A stretch of DNA of 6,942 bases from assembly GCA_030740295.1 (NCBI GenBank), contig JASLXP010000879.1, positions 1 to 6,942 of the forward strand, given 5' to 3'. The translations under genes were made by a program, and so were the position numbers. A model generated the notes under the pieces. The model was given only the letters and a program-made list of their open reading frames with translations, was not told where the DNA came from and searched no databases. The stretch is from Planctomycetota bacterium. Lineage in GTDB: Bacteria; Planctomycetota; PUPC01; JACPCR01. Positions within the stretch are counted from its first letter, which is position 1; each line of letters opens with the position of its first letter. This document shows positions 1 through 5,666 of the stretch, piece by piece.

Positions 1-425
1 TCTCGATCTATCTCTGGCGCGTGGTGCCAACAATTGGTCATCGGCAGCGCGATGTATTCACAGAAGGCTCCGGGACGATTGACTCCGATCCCGCTCGTGT
101 CCGCGCAGAGATGTCGTCGGCCTGCCAGGCAGTTCCGGCAGCGTCCGCAGACGACGTGGCCTTCGCCGCTGACAATTTCGCCGGGGTGAAAGTCCGACAC
201 GTTCGAACCAACGTCCACCACTTCACCGACAAACTCGTGTCCGACTACCATGGGCACCGGGATCGTTTTCTGCGCCCAGGCATCCCAGTTGTAGATGTGC
301 AGGTCCGTACCGCAGATGCCTGTGCGATCGATTCGGATGAGCACGTCGTTCACGCCCACCTCGGGCTCGGGCACATCCTCGAGCCAGAGCCCGGCCTCAG
401 ATCTTGATTTTACGAGGGCTTTCAT
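1..425 (-). CDS. tdh: L-threonine 3-dehydrogenase, N-terminal part (runs off left edge)
   Basis: Zinc-dependent medium-chain dehydrogenase that oxidises L-threonine with NAD+ to 2-amino-3-ketobutyrate in the cytoplasm, the first step of threonine breakdown to glycine and acetyl-CoA. The start ATG is at 425-423, and 141 codons are visible with no stop before the window edge; full-length family members are about 340 residues. Visible in the translation: GICGTD with Cys38, the GHEFVGEVV motif with His63 and Glu64 (catalytic zinc site), and Cys93, Cys96, Cys99 and Cys107 of the structural zinc lobe. These positions are, from memory, those of the E. coli enzyme. The segments [20 protein letters not shown] and [11 protein letters not shown] are typical of Tdh rather than of general alcohol dehydrogenases. 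The NAD-binding Rossmann half lies outside the window. No good Shine-Dalgarno sequence is seen before the ATG. The partner gene kbl is not on the upstream side; it could lie beyond the left edge. Confidence 0.95.
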   Translation of the reverse strand, partial: MKALVKSRSEAGLWLEDVPEPEVGVNDVLIRIDRTGICGTDLHIYNWDAWAQKTIPVPMVVGHEFVGEVVDVGSNVSDFHPGEIVSGEGHVVCGRCRNCLAGRRHLCADTSGIGVNRPGAFCEYIALPMTNCWHHAPEIDR

Positions 426-430
426 GGTGG

Positions 431-458
431 GATCAGGTATCAGGTATGCGGTATTGGG
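431..458. repeat. Degenerate 7-bp tandem repeat, consensus TATCAGG
   Basis: Four consecutive heptamers can be read: GATCAGG, TATCAGG, TATGCGG and TATTGGG. Units differ from each other at one to three positions. The array begins only six bases before the tdh start codon on the tdh side. Confidence 0.6.
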
Positions 459-502
459 CCCGGGTGCAGATCATCATGACGCTCACAGAGGCTTCTGCCA
501 AG

Positions 503-518
503 CCTGCATTCCTGCATC
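503..518. repeat. Two tandem 8-bp units CCTGCATT / CCTGCATC
   Basis: Two adjacent octamers differ only in their last base. They sit between the two heptamer arrays of the same intergenic space. Two copies alone could be chance, but the neighbourhood is clearly repeat-rich. Confidence 0.45.
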
Positions 519-531
519 TGGAAGTTCGGCC

Positions 532-566
532 ATAAACCATCAGCCACCAACCATCAACTATCTTCT
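532..566. repeat. Degenerate 7-bp tandem repeat, consensus ATCAACC
   Basis: Five consecutive heptamers can be read: ATAAACC, ATCAGCC, ACCAACC, ATCAACT and ATCTTCT. On the minus strand the unit reads GGTTGAT. The unit length matches the arrays at 431-458 and 2254-2288, but the sequence differs. Confidence 0.6.
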
Positions 567-577
567 TTGATTTTCTC

Positions 578-606
578 GTGACAATTCTACCTGGATATTG
601 CACAAT
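578..606 (+). promoter_or_regulatory. Possible sigma-70-type promoter for the gene at 655
   Basis: GTGACA at 578-583 (five of six matches to TTGACA) is followed after 17 bases by CACAAT at 601-606 (four of six matches to TATAAT). Transcription would start near 613, giving a leader of about 40 bases that includes the ribosome binding site. A single weak match like this is easily found by chance. Confidence 0.25.
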
Positions 607-654
607 TCCGCCGTTTTCCATCGCGGATAGTGCTCCCCAGGAAGGAATTTTTCT

Positions 655-1116
655 GTGGCCGTAACAAAAGCTAAGAAGTGGTTCTTTTATGGCGTGAGCT
701 TCTTTGGCCTGATGCTGGTCGGTCAGCTCGCGTGTCATGTCCATCTCTGGACGTCACTTAACAAGATTCAGGAGCTCCAGGAATCGCCTGAGGATTTTTC
801 AAAGGGCGCCTATATCAGCGGCGAGATTGGGAATGCGCTTTCCATCCCTTTCACCGGCAGCATCTACAGGCTTACCGATTCCTCCGGTTCGATCTGGGTG
901 TTGACCAAGTCAGACAATGTCTCGAATGATGAATACGTGGCGGTGAAGGGCCGGGTGCAGACCGAATTTTCTCTGGACGATGCGGGCAAGTGGAAGCCGA
1001 TATTTGCCCTGTTCAAGGGTGAGGAGATTCTTAATGAGCTTTCGAATCCGGGGGCGGTTTTCATCGAAAAGGAGCGGCAGGGGATCCTGAAAGCGGCGTT
1101 CAGTTCCGTGTGGTAA
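655..1116 (+). CDS. Small membrane-anchored protein with possible OB-fold domain
   Basis: Unrecognised protein of 153 residues. It starts at GTG 655, supported by AGGAAGGA at 639-646 with an eight-base spacer. A basic N-terminus (residues 5-8, KAKK) is followed by one hydrophobic segment at about residues 9-31, so the rest should lie outside the cytoplasmic membrane. Cys27 ends the segment, but the preceding residues (GQLAC) fit a lipobox poorly. Residues 52-125 show a beta-rich pattern: a G-E-I strand, then YRLTDSSGSIWVLT, then EYVAVKGRVQ. This resembles the strand order of small OB-fold domains (Y-x-L-x-D-x-x-G, then V-x-V-x-G-x-V); it is a resemblance, not a family assignment. The gene faces the convergent dehydrogenase gene 29 bases away with no obvious terminator between. 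It shares the intergenic space with tdh, but nothing links their functions. Confidence 0.8.
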   Translation: MAVTKAKKWFFYGVSFFGLMLVGQLACHVHLWTSLNKIQELQESPEDFSKGAYISGEIGNALSIPFTGSIYRLTDSSGSIWVLTKSDNVSNDEYVAVKGRVQTEFSLDDAGKWKPIFALFKGEEILNELSNPGAVFIEKERQGILKAAFSSVW

Positions 1117-1145
1117 GTTGGAGTATCGCCTTCAGACGGCCGGCA

Positions 1146-2132
1146 TCACGGAATCTTTTCAACATATCTGTTGAGCGTTTCCGACATTTCGGTGAGCTTG
1201 ATGCCGAACACCGCCTCCGCTTCCGAGCTGTCGCAGACATTGTCTTCCTGCATCATGATGAGCTGGTCTGTATTGAGAGCCGGCTTCTTTCCACAACAGA
1301 GCGGGCAGAGGATTTCCATTACCGTGGCAATGAGATACATCATCCACATCGGGAAATGAATGCCCCGTCTGGGTTTTACACCCATCGCCGCGGCGACCTG
1401 CTTTACGATCTCTTCCAGCGTGTATTGCCTCGGCCCGCCGAGATCGAATTCGCGGCCGATGGTCTCTGGTTTGTCGAGTGAGTTGACAAACATCTGAGCC
1501 AGCTCCTCAACGTAGACCGGCTGCAGCAGCCCCGCGCCTTCGCCGGGAATCGGGAAAAAAGGTAGCGGTATGCCAATCTTCTTCAGCGCAGGATCAAATT
1601 TGCCTGTGACGAACTCCTTCAGCATCTGCATGAATTCACCATCCGGCCCGTGAATAACTGAAGGCCGGAAGATCGTGTAATCGAGCGAGGCCGACGGCGT
1701 CTGGCCGAGGTCCGTCTGGGTATTGTTGCTCTTGATGTATACCTCGGCGTCATACTTGGTCTTGTGGTAGTTCGCATTCGCGCCGGGCCGGGCACCCAGC
1801 GCGCTCATGTGCACCAGGCGTCTGATACCGTGGGCGCGCATGGCATCGACCACCTTCTGGGTACCGAGGGTGTGCGCGTTAAAGAATGTGTTCTGGCCTA
1901 CCTCGCCGATGACGCCTACCAGGTGGATCACCGCGTCACAACCTTCCATCCCCTGTTCAAGGGAAGCGAAATCGTGGATGTTACCGGGTACCGGTGTCAC
2001 CTGACCGGAATCCGGCAGCGTGCTTTCCGAGCCCGGCCTGACCAGGCATTTTACAGAGTGACCCTTCTCAGTAAGTTTGGGTAGGATGTGGCGACCGACG
2101 AAGCCAGTGGCGCCGGTGAGGAAGACATTCAT
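1146..2132 (-). CDS. NAD(P)-binding epimerase/dehydratase-family protein, NDUFA9-like atypical SDR
   Basis: Protein of 328 residues if started at ATG 2132-2130. It belongs to the NAD-dependent epimerase/dehydratase superfamily, in the atypical group that includes complex I subunit NDUFA9. The N-terminal Rossmann motif GATGFVG is at residues 7-13. DAVIHLVG is at about 66-73, MSALGA at 109-114, Tyr122-x-x-x-Lys126 in NYHKTKYDAE matches the YxxxK pair, and FRPSVIHGPDGEF lies at about 155-167. A stretch around residues 135-150 (NNTQTDLGQTPSAS) looks like a small insertion before the TIFRP strand. A hydrophobic helix (WMMYLIATVMEIL) and CPLCC at 276-280 follow. An in-frame ATG at 2180 would add 16 residues, but it lies inside the apparent -10 element and leaves the Rossmann strand unusually far in, so 2132 is preferred. 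Reaction and substrate are unknown; related proteins act in quinone or sugar metabolism or bind cofactor structurally. Confidence 0.88.
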   Translation of the reverse strand: MNVFLTGATGFVGRHILPKLTEKGHSVKCLVRPGSESTLPDSGQVTPVPGNIHDFASLEQGMEGCDAVIHLVGVIGEVGQNTFFNAHTLGTQKVVDAMRAHGIRRLVHMSALGARPGANANYHKTKYDAEVYIKSNNTQTDLGQTPSASLDYTIFRPSVIHGPDGEFMQMLKEFVTGKFDPALKKIGIPLPFFPIPGEGAGLLQPVYVEELAQMFVNSLDKPETIGREFDLGGPRQYTLEEIVKQVAAAMGVKPRRGIHFPMWMMYLIATVMEILCPLCCGKKPALNTDQLIMMQEDNVCDSSEAEAVFGIKLTEMSETLNRYVEKIP

Positions 2133-2175
2133 CGCAGTTTTTCCGTCGATTGGTTGAATTGAACCTGAAATTTTC

Positions 2176-2203
2176 AGCATAGAAAGAGCCGATATTGAGT
2201 CAA
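2176..2203 (-). promoter_or_regulatory. Likely promoter of the dehydrogenase-like gene
   Basis: Read on the minus strand, TTGACT (2203-2198, five of six matches to the -35 consensus) is followed after 16 bases by TATGCT (2181-2176, four of six matches to the -10 consensus). Transcription would begin near 2169, leaving a leader of about 37 bases before ATG 2132. This position excludes the longer start at 2180. The palindrome ATTGAGTCAAT at 2194-2204 overlaps the -35 element, and CTGAAATTTTCAG at 2165-2177 overlaps the end of the -10 element. Confidence 0.45.
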
Positions 2204-2238
2204 TCGAGGAGGGGCATTGAGCCAGTCAATCTGGGAGG
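2194..2238. promoter_or_regulatory. Paired operator-like sites upstream of the dehydrogenase-like gene
   Basis: AGTCAATCGAGGAGG at 2199-2213 recurs as AGTCAATCTGGGAGG at 2224-2238: 13 of 15 bases are identical and the copies are offset by 25 bases. Each copy is also the right half of an inverted pair: ATTGA-G-TCAAT at 2194-2204 and ATTGA-GCCAG-TCAAT at 2216-2230. The first overlaps the putative -35 element, which would suit a repressor site. No regulator is encoded nearby, so this is inferred from symmetry only. Confidence 0.35.
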
Positions 2239-2253
2239 CTGTCTGCTGCGAGT

Positions 2254-2288
2254 GATACTCGATGCTGGATGCTCGATACTCGGTGCTG
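2254..2288. repeat. Degenerate 7-bp tandem repeat, consensus GATGCTC
   Basis: Five consecutive heptamers can be read: GATACTC, GATGCTG, GATGCTC, GATACTC and GGTGCTG. An inverted pair of related units lies at 2414-2427. A second heptamer type, GTCTGAG then GTCGGAG, follows at 2296-2309. Confidence 0.65.
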
Positions 2289-2295
2289 GCAAATG

Positions 2296-2309
2296 GTCTG
2301 AGGTCGGAG
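2296..2309. repeat. Two tandem heptamers GTCTGAG / GTCGGAG
   Basis: Two adjacent 7-bp units differ by one base and lie seven bases after the GATGCTC array. Weak alone, but the unit length matches the neighbouring arrays. Confidence 0.35.
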
Positions 2310-2413
2310 AGGCCGTCTCACCGGGACTGGTCCGATGCTGCTTTCTGTAGTCGGTCTCTTGTGACGGTTGTTCTTTCGCATTTAACGCCGCCTTCACAAC
2401 AACATCGGCACTA

Positions 2414-2427
2414 CCAGCATCGAGCAT
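2414..2427. repeat. Inverted copy of the GATGCTC-type heptamers
   Basis: CCAGCATCGAGCAT is the reverse complement of ATACTCGATGCTGG at 2255-2268 with one mismatch in 14. The two arms are separated by about 145 bases, so an RNA or single strand crossing the region could pair them. Confidence 0.5.
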
Positions 2428-2440
2428 GACGACAGCCCCT

Positions 2441-2468
2441 TATTCCTCCCCAATTCCTTAGAGGAATA
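2441..2468 (+). promoter_or_regulatory. Hairpin enclosing the ribosome binding site of the beta-helix gene
   Basis: TATTCCTC at 2441-2448 and GAGGAATA at 2461-2468 form a perfect 8-bp inverted repeat around a 12-base loop. The right arm contains the Shine-Dalgarno sequence AGAGGA (2460-2465), which sits six bases before the TTG start at 2472. A competing 5-bp stem, ATTCC at 2453-2457 with GGAAT at 2463-2467, covers the same site. Either fold would hide the site from the ribosome, so translational control is plausible. The pairing is seen in the sequence; the control is inference. Confidence 0.5.
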
Positions 2469-2471
2469 CCG

Positions 2472-4397
2472 TTGGAGATTTTGAAAATTAACAGAGTAAC
2501 TCCTCTCATTTTCTATGCGGTCGCCGCCTGCGTTTTCACCGCCGATGCGGAATACCTGTCGCATCCGCCGATGCGGCCGTTGCCGGTGGCTTCAAGAAGG
2601 CCAATGACGGTGGGGCCGGGATATTTTGTGGACAGCCGAAATGGTTCGGACGAAGGGCCGGGCACGAAAGCCAAGCCCTGGAAAACCATCAAAGCCAGCC
2701 TGAAAAAACTCGAAGCCGGTAACACGCTCTACCTGCGCGGCGGCGTCTACTATGAAGATGTGCACTGTAGTCTGAAAGGACATCCGGACGCACCGATCAC
2801 GATCCGGGCGTATCCGGGCGAACTGGCAGCTATCGATGGCGGCCTGCGTGAGTTCCTCGAAGAACCTGCAAAGTGCTGGGAGCCCTGCCCGGCAGGGGCG
2901 GAGGGAGAATATCGCTCGACCGGAAAATATGCCGGTGCGACGCGGGCCGCGGCCATCTTTGCCGATTCCTTCGTGCCGCTTCAGTCCTACAAATTCCCCG
3001 TCGACCTGCGGGAAAACAACATCTTCTGGAATCTCGAGGTCAAGAGCGGGAGCGACGCCGGCATCTACTGCGGGCCTGGCGTCTGGTATGACAGCGCGAC
3101 CGGGCGCATTCATATCCGCCTGAAGCATTACGAATTGCCCGCCCTGGAGAAGACGGATCGTTACCTCGGCGAAACCGACCCACGGAATCTGCCGCTGTTT
3201 GTCTGCCTCAATGACGGCACTCCACTGCGTATCGAAAACGCGAGCCATGTGCGCTTTCAGGACCTGCTGGTGCGCGGGGGCAGCTCGAATGTCTACATCA
3301 AGAGCTCAGCGGACATTGAATTGAATAACGTCACGGTCAACTCCGTCTTTCCGGCGTGCAATATTTCGGAATCGCCCCGGCTGCGGATCATCAATTGTGC
3401 ATTTCGCGGGATGTCCGCCCCGTGGTCGTTTCGCGGGCATCACAAATACCGGAGTATGGATATCTATCTGATGTCAACAGGTGGGAATCCGCTGAAAAAC
3501 ACAGATTGGGAATTTGCATACAGCGAGTTCACCGACAGCCATGATGGCCCGCATCTGGGTGCTACACGCGGTCTCCGATTCCACCATAACCTGGTGGAGA
3601 ATTTCAATGACGACGGCTTGTTTCTTACGGCCCGATATGGCGAGGCAGGGGATGTGAAAATCTATCAGAATCGTCTTGCCCGTTGCCTTACGACGCTTGC
3701 CTTCGGTTACGGGCACAGCTCTTTTCGTCGCCATGGCAAAGGAATCTATCTTTACCGCAACATCTTTGATTTTCTGCAGCCCGTCCATTACGGCATCCCC
3801 GGACCCGAAGCGACCAGCGTGCCCGGCAGGGCACGGCTGTGCGGCGATCATGGCAGCCCGACCTGGGAGCCGATGACCTTCTATCACAATACATTCGTAG
3901 CGAAGAAACCTGGCTGGCGCGGGTATGCTCTGGGCCTCGGCTATCACATGCAGCGAACGAAACGTCGAGTCTTCAACAATATTTTCATCGTCGATAAAAT
4001 GCCCACACAGACCGCGCCAGCCCCCGCAGTAGATTACGCGGGTGACGGTAATCTGTTCTGGAGCCTGACCGCCGGACCGACTTTCGAGGGCGACTTCTTC
4101 GCGAAGCTGCGAAGCCCCCCGGTTTTCAAGGCCGTGCAAACTCGGTACGCTCCCGGCCTTGAAGCAAACGGAATCTTTGCGGAACCAAAGCTTGTGAAGA
4201 TTGAAGGTGATTGGAAAAGCACTAAGGACTTTCGCCTGCGAGAAGGCAGCCCTGCGATCGATGCCGGTGTGTTCGTTCCTGTTTACAGTCCCGACCCGGT
4301 CGCCAGACTGGACAAGGGAAAACCGGATATCGGCGCACTGCCGTACGGAGTGAAGATGTTTCGATACGGGCAGCAGAGAGGGGAAGTCTTTGATTAA
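2472..4397 (+). CDS. Secreted right-handed parallel beta-helix protein (polysaccharide-lyase-like fold)
   Basis: Protein of 641 residues, probably exported and acting on or binding polysaccharide outside the cytoplasmic membrane. The start is TTG 2472, chosen because AGAGGA lies six bases upstream. The N-terminus is a plausible signal peptide (basic residues, hydrophobic PLIFYAVAACVF, then ADA with cleavage after about residue 26). Residues 50-95 (GYFVDSRNGSDEGPGTKAKPWKTI through LYLRGGVYYEDV) match the opening of many secreted beta-helix proteins and lyases. Residues about 255-435 carry short strand-turn repeats with asparagine and aspartate turns, such as HHNLVENFNDDGLFL at 371-385 and IYLYRNIFDF at 425-434. 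The repeats continue through YHNTFV and FNNIFIVD to about 507. The end (REGSPAIDAG, then GKPDIGALPYG) is the usual cap of such proteins. No catalytic residue set can be assigned, so lyase, hydrolase, isomerase and binding roles all remain open. It probably begins the transcription unit with the two genes downstream. Confidence 0.87.
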   Translation: MEILKINRVTPLIFYAVAACVFTADAEYLSHPPMRPLPVASRRPMTVGPGYFVDSRNGSDEGPGTKAKPWKTIKASLKKLEAGNTLYLRGGVYYEDVHCSLKGHPDAPITIRAYPGELAAIDGGLREFLEEPAKCWEPCPAGAEGEYRSTGKYAGATRAAAIFADSFVPLQSYKFPVDLRENNIFWNLEVKSGSDAGIYCGPGVWYDSATGRIHIRLKHYELPALEKTDRYLGETDPRNLPLFVCLNDGTPLRIENASHVRFQDLLVRGGSSNVYIKSSADIELNNVTVNSVFPACNISESPRLRIINCAFRGMSAPWSFRGHHKYRSMDIYLMSTGGNPLKNTDWEFAYSEFTDSHDGPHLGATRGLRFHHNLVENFNDDGLFLTARYGEAGDVKIYQNRLARCLTTLAFGYGHSSFRRHGKGIYLYRNIFDFLQPVHYGIPGPEATSVPGRARLCGDHGSPTWEPMTFYHNTFVAKKPGWRGYALGLGYHMQRTKRRVFNNIFIVDKMPTQTAPAPAVDYAGDGNLFWSLTAGPTFEGDFFAKLRSPPVFKAVQTRYAPGLEANGIFAEPKLVKIEGDWKSTKDFRLREGSPAIDAGVFVPVYSPDPVARLDKGKPDIGALPYGVKMFRYGQQRGEVFD

Positions 4398-4419
4398 GAG
4401 AATCGCTGTATCTGGCGAC

Positions 4420-4463
4420 GCTCCTACTTTTGATCTTTCAAATGCAAGATCAAAAGTAAGAGC
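4420..4463. repeat. Long near-perfect palindrome between the two secreted-protein genes
   Basis: CTCCTACTTTTGATCTT at 4421-4437 and AAGATCAAAAGTAAGAG at 4446-4462 are inverted copies with one mismatch, around an 8-base loop; G4420 and C4463 extend the stem to 18 positions. No T-run follows on either strand, so it is not a classic intrinsic terminator. It could be a REP-like or small non-autonomous mobile palindrome, an mRNA-stabilising stem that separates expression of the two genes, or a terminator of another kind. Confidence 0.7.
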
Positions 4464-4517
4464 CTGCGCACTCTGTTTCGCTGTTACACCACCTGTTACT
4501 GGAAGCCAGAAAAAGAT

Positions 4518-5627
4518 ATGAAGCATTCAATAGCACGATCAACACTTTTATTCGCCGCCCTGCTCACGGCCGTTCACGGGGGCGAGCGTAAGACAATCAC
4601 CTTCAAGAGCAGCTTAGACGAAAGCGAACAGAAGGCCGAGATATACGTCCCTTCGGCACACGACGGCAAGAAGGAACTGCCTCTACTGGTGTATTGTCAT
4701 CCCATGGGAATGTCCATGGCCTCCGCCCGCTCAATCGGACATCACGAAGCGGCCGAACGGTTAGGGTGGCTGGTCGTTTGCCCAGAACTGCACGGGCTGA
4801 ACACGGAGGGTAAAACCAGCTTCGGCGCTGTCCCCGCGCAGCATGATGTAATCGATGCGATTCGATTCATGCAGAAAAACTACAAAGTTGACGACACTCG
4901 CATCTATTCAGACGGACGCTCCATGGGCGGATTGTTGTCGCTTTTGCTGGCAGCAAAGCATCCCCACATCTTTGCCGCGGCCGTGGCCGGTTCGCCTCCC
5001 ACTGACCTCAGCATCAGCAATGGCAAACCGTTCCCCGAAGTACTGGTGAAGGAATTTGGCGGAACGAGAGAAAACAACCTTTTCGAATACCTCCGCCGCG
5101 AGCCGGTAAGGTATGCCCGCAACCTGAAGTACACGCCTGTCATAATCTGGCACGGCTCCCTTGACCGCCTGGTGCCGCCCCAGCATTCGGTCCGGATGTT
5201 CAGCCTTCTGAGAAAATACAATCCATTCCAACGTCCGGTCTTCTGGTTGGAAGGCACCGGCCACAATCCTGTGGGCTACGGTGCAGACTGGATATTCGAA
5301 AAGCTCCGCTGGCATCAGAACAGGGAGGAGAGGTTCAGTACCAGTCTCGATTTCATTCTTGACGAATCCGGTCAGTTTTCATGGGCCTCTATCGAGCAGC
5401 TTAATTCTGGTTTTTCTTCTGTTCAGTCTGGCATCGGAGAAAAAACCCTGGCCGTTTCATGTACGAACGTCAAGCATCTGAAGCTCGACATGAAACCATT
5501 CAATGAGTCGAAACCGACAGAGATTGTTCTGAATGCGGATGCGGAACTCACCGTTGAGGTCGTCGGCTTAGAGGGTGAGCCTGTGACTGAAACGATCAAG
5601 AAGAGCGGTCGGATAAAATTGCCATAG
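4518..5627 (+). CDS. Secreted alpha/beta hydrolase (esterase / dienelactone-hydrolase / prolyl-oligopeptidase-like)
   Basis: Protein of 369 residues with a signal peptide (MKHSIARSTLLFAALLTAVHG, cleavage near residue 21). The alpha/beta-hydrolase core spans about 25-270: an oxyanion-side HPMG after LLVYC (61-64), the nucleophile elbow GRSMGG with Ser135, the acid Asp216 in WHGSLDRLVP and the base His249 in GTGHNP. The triad is complete, so the enzyme should be active as an esterase or related hydrolase; sequence alone does not separate carbohydrate esterase from peptidase. Residues about 275-369 form an extra beta-rich C-terminal domain without a recognised family. The ATG at 4518 fits the signal peptide, though its ribosome binding site is weak (GGAAG at 4501-4505, 12 bases away). 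It follows the beta-helix gene after 120 bases and precedes the ceramidase-like gene by 39, which suggests work on a shared extracellular polymer, for example removing acyl groups. Confidence 0.9.
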   Translation: MKHSIARSTLLFAALLTAVHGGERKTITFKSSLDESEQKAEIYVPSAHDGKKELPLLVYCHPMGMSMASARSIGHHEAAERLGWLVVCPELHGLNTEGKTSFGAVPAQHDVIDAIRFMQKNYKVDDTRIYSDGRSMGGLLSLLLAAKHPHIFAAAVAGSPPTDLSISNGKPFPEVLVKEFGGTRENNLFEYLRREPVRYARNLKYTPVIIWHGSLDRLVPPQHSVRMFSLLRKYNPFQRPVFWLEGTGHNPVGYGADWIFEKLRWHQNREERFSTSLDFILDESGQFSWASIEQLNSGFSSVQSGIGEKTLAVSCTNVKHLKLDMKPFNESKPTEIVLNADAELTVEVVGLEGEPVTETIKKSGRIKLP

Positions 5628-5666
5628 CCCGATGTACAGCCCGCCTTCATTCTGACAGCGATTACC

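Larger units (their letters stand above)
426..654. other. Divergent intergenic region
   Basis: This gap of 229 bases separates the leftward tdh from the rightward membrane-protein gene and must hold the start signals of both. No convincing coding sequence was seen. It contains a heptamer array at 431-458, a pair of 8-bp units at 503-518, a second heptamer array at 532-566, a 7-bp direct repeat spaced 21 bp apart at 581-608, and a ribosome binding site at 639-646. If tdh is transcribed from beyond position 566, both heptamer arrays would lie in its untranslated leader. Confidence 0.8.
2181..2471. other. Divergent intergenic region between the dehydrogenase-like and beta-helix genes
   Basis: This stretch of about 290 bases has no credible gene; a 75-codon minus-strand open frame runs through repeats and lacks protein-like composition. 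It holds a direct repeat and palindromes at 2194-2238, heptamer repeats at 2254-2288 and 2296-2309, an inverted repeat linking 2255-2268 to 2414-2427, and a hairpin over the ribosome binding site at 2441-2468. No convincing promoter for the rightward gene was found. Confidence 0.75.

Noticed and set aside
21..407. A 128-codon plus-strand open frame at the left edge
   Set aside because: It is antisense to tdh, whose minus-strand translation matches the family through both zinc-binding motifs.
433..744. A 103-codon minus-strand open frame ahead of tdh
   Set aside because: It overlaps the start of the gene at 655 and the repeat arrays, and ends right where tdh begins without any recognisable motif.
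1117..1145. A terminator between the convergent genes
   Set aside because: Only a 3- to 4-bp stem (GCC...GGC) can be drawn and no T-run follows on either strand.
2133..2180. The upstream ATG at 2180 as start of the dehydrogenase-like gene
   Set aside because: It falls in the apparent -10 element, lacks a ribosome binding site and would add 16 residues before the Rossmann strand.
2200..2427. A 75-codon minus-strand open frame in the divergent intergenic region
   Set aside because: It runs through the heptamer repeats, has low-complexity proline/serine-rich content from those repeats and has no clear ribosome binding site.
2206..2448. A small mobile element with terminal inverted repeats (GAGGAGGGGC against GCCCCTTATTCCTC)
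   Set aside because: The arms align only with a 4-base gap, and no target-site duplication or transposase-related sequence is visible.
3474..4526. A 350-codon minus-strand open frame opposite the beta-helix gene
   Set aside because: It lies inside the clearly coding plus-strand gene, whose translation has family-typical motifs and a signal peptide. The antisense product shows none; such frames are common in GC-rich genes.
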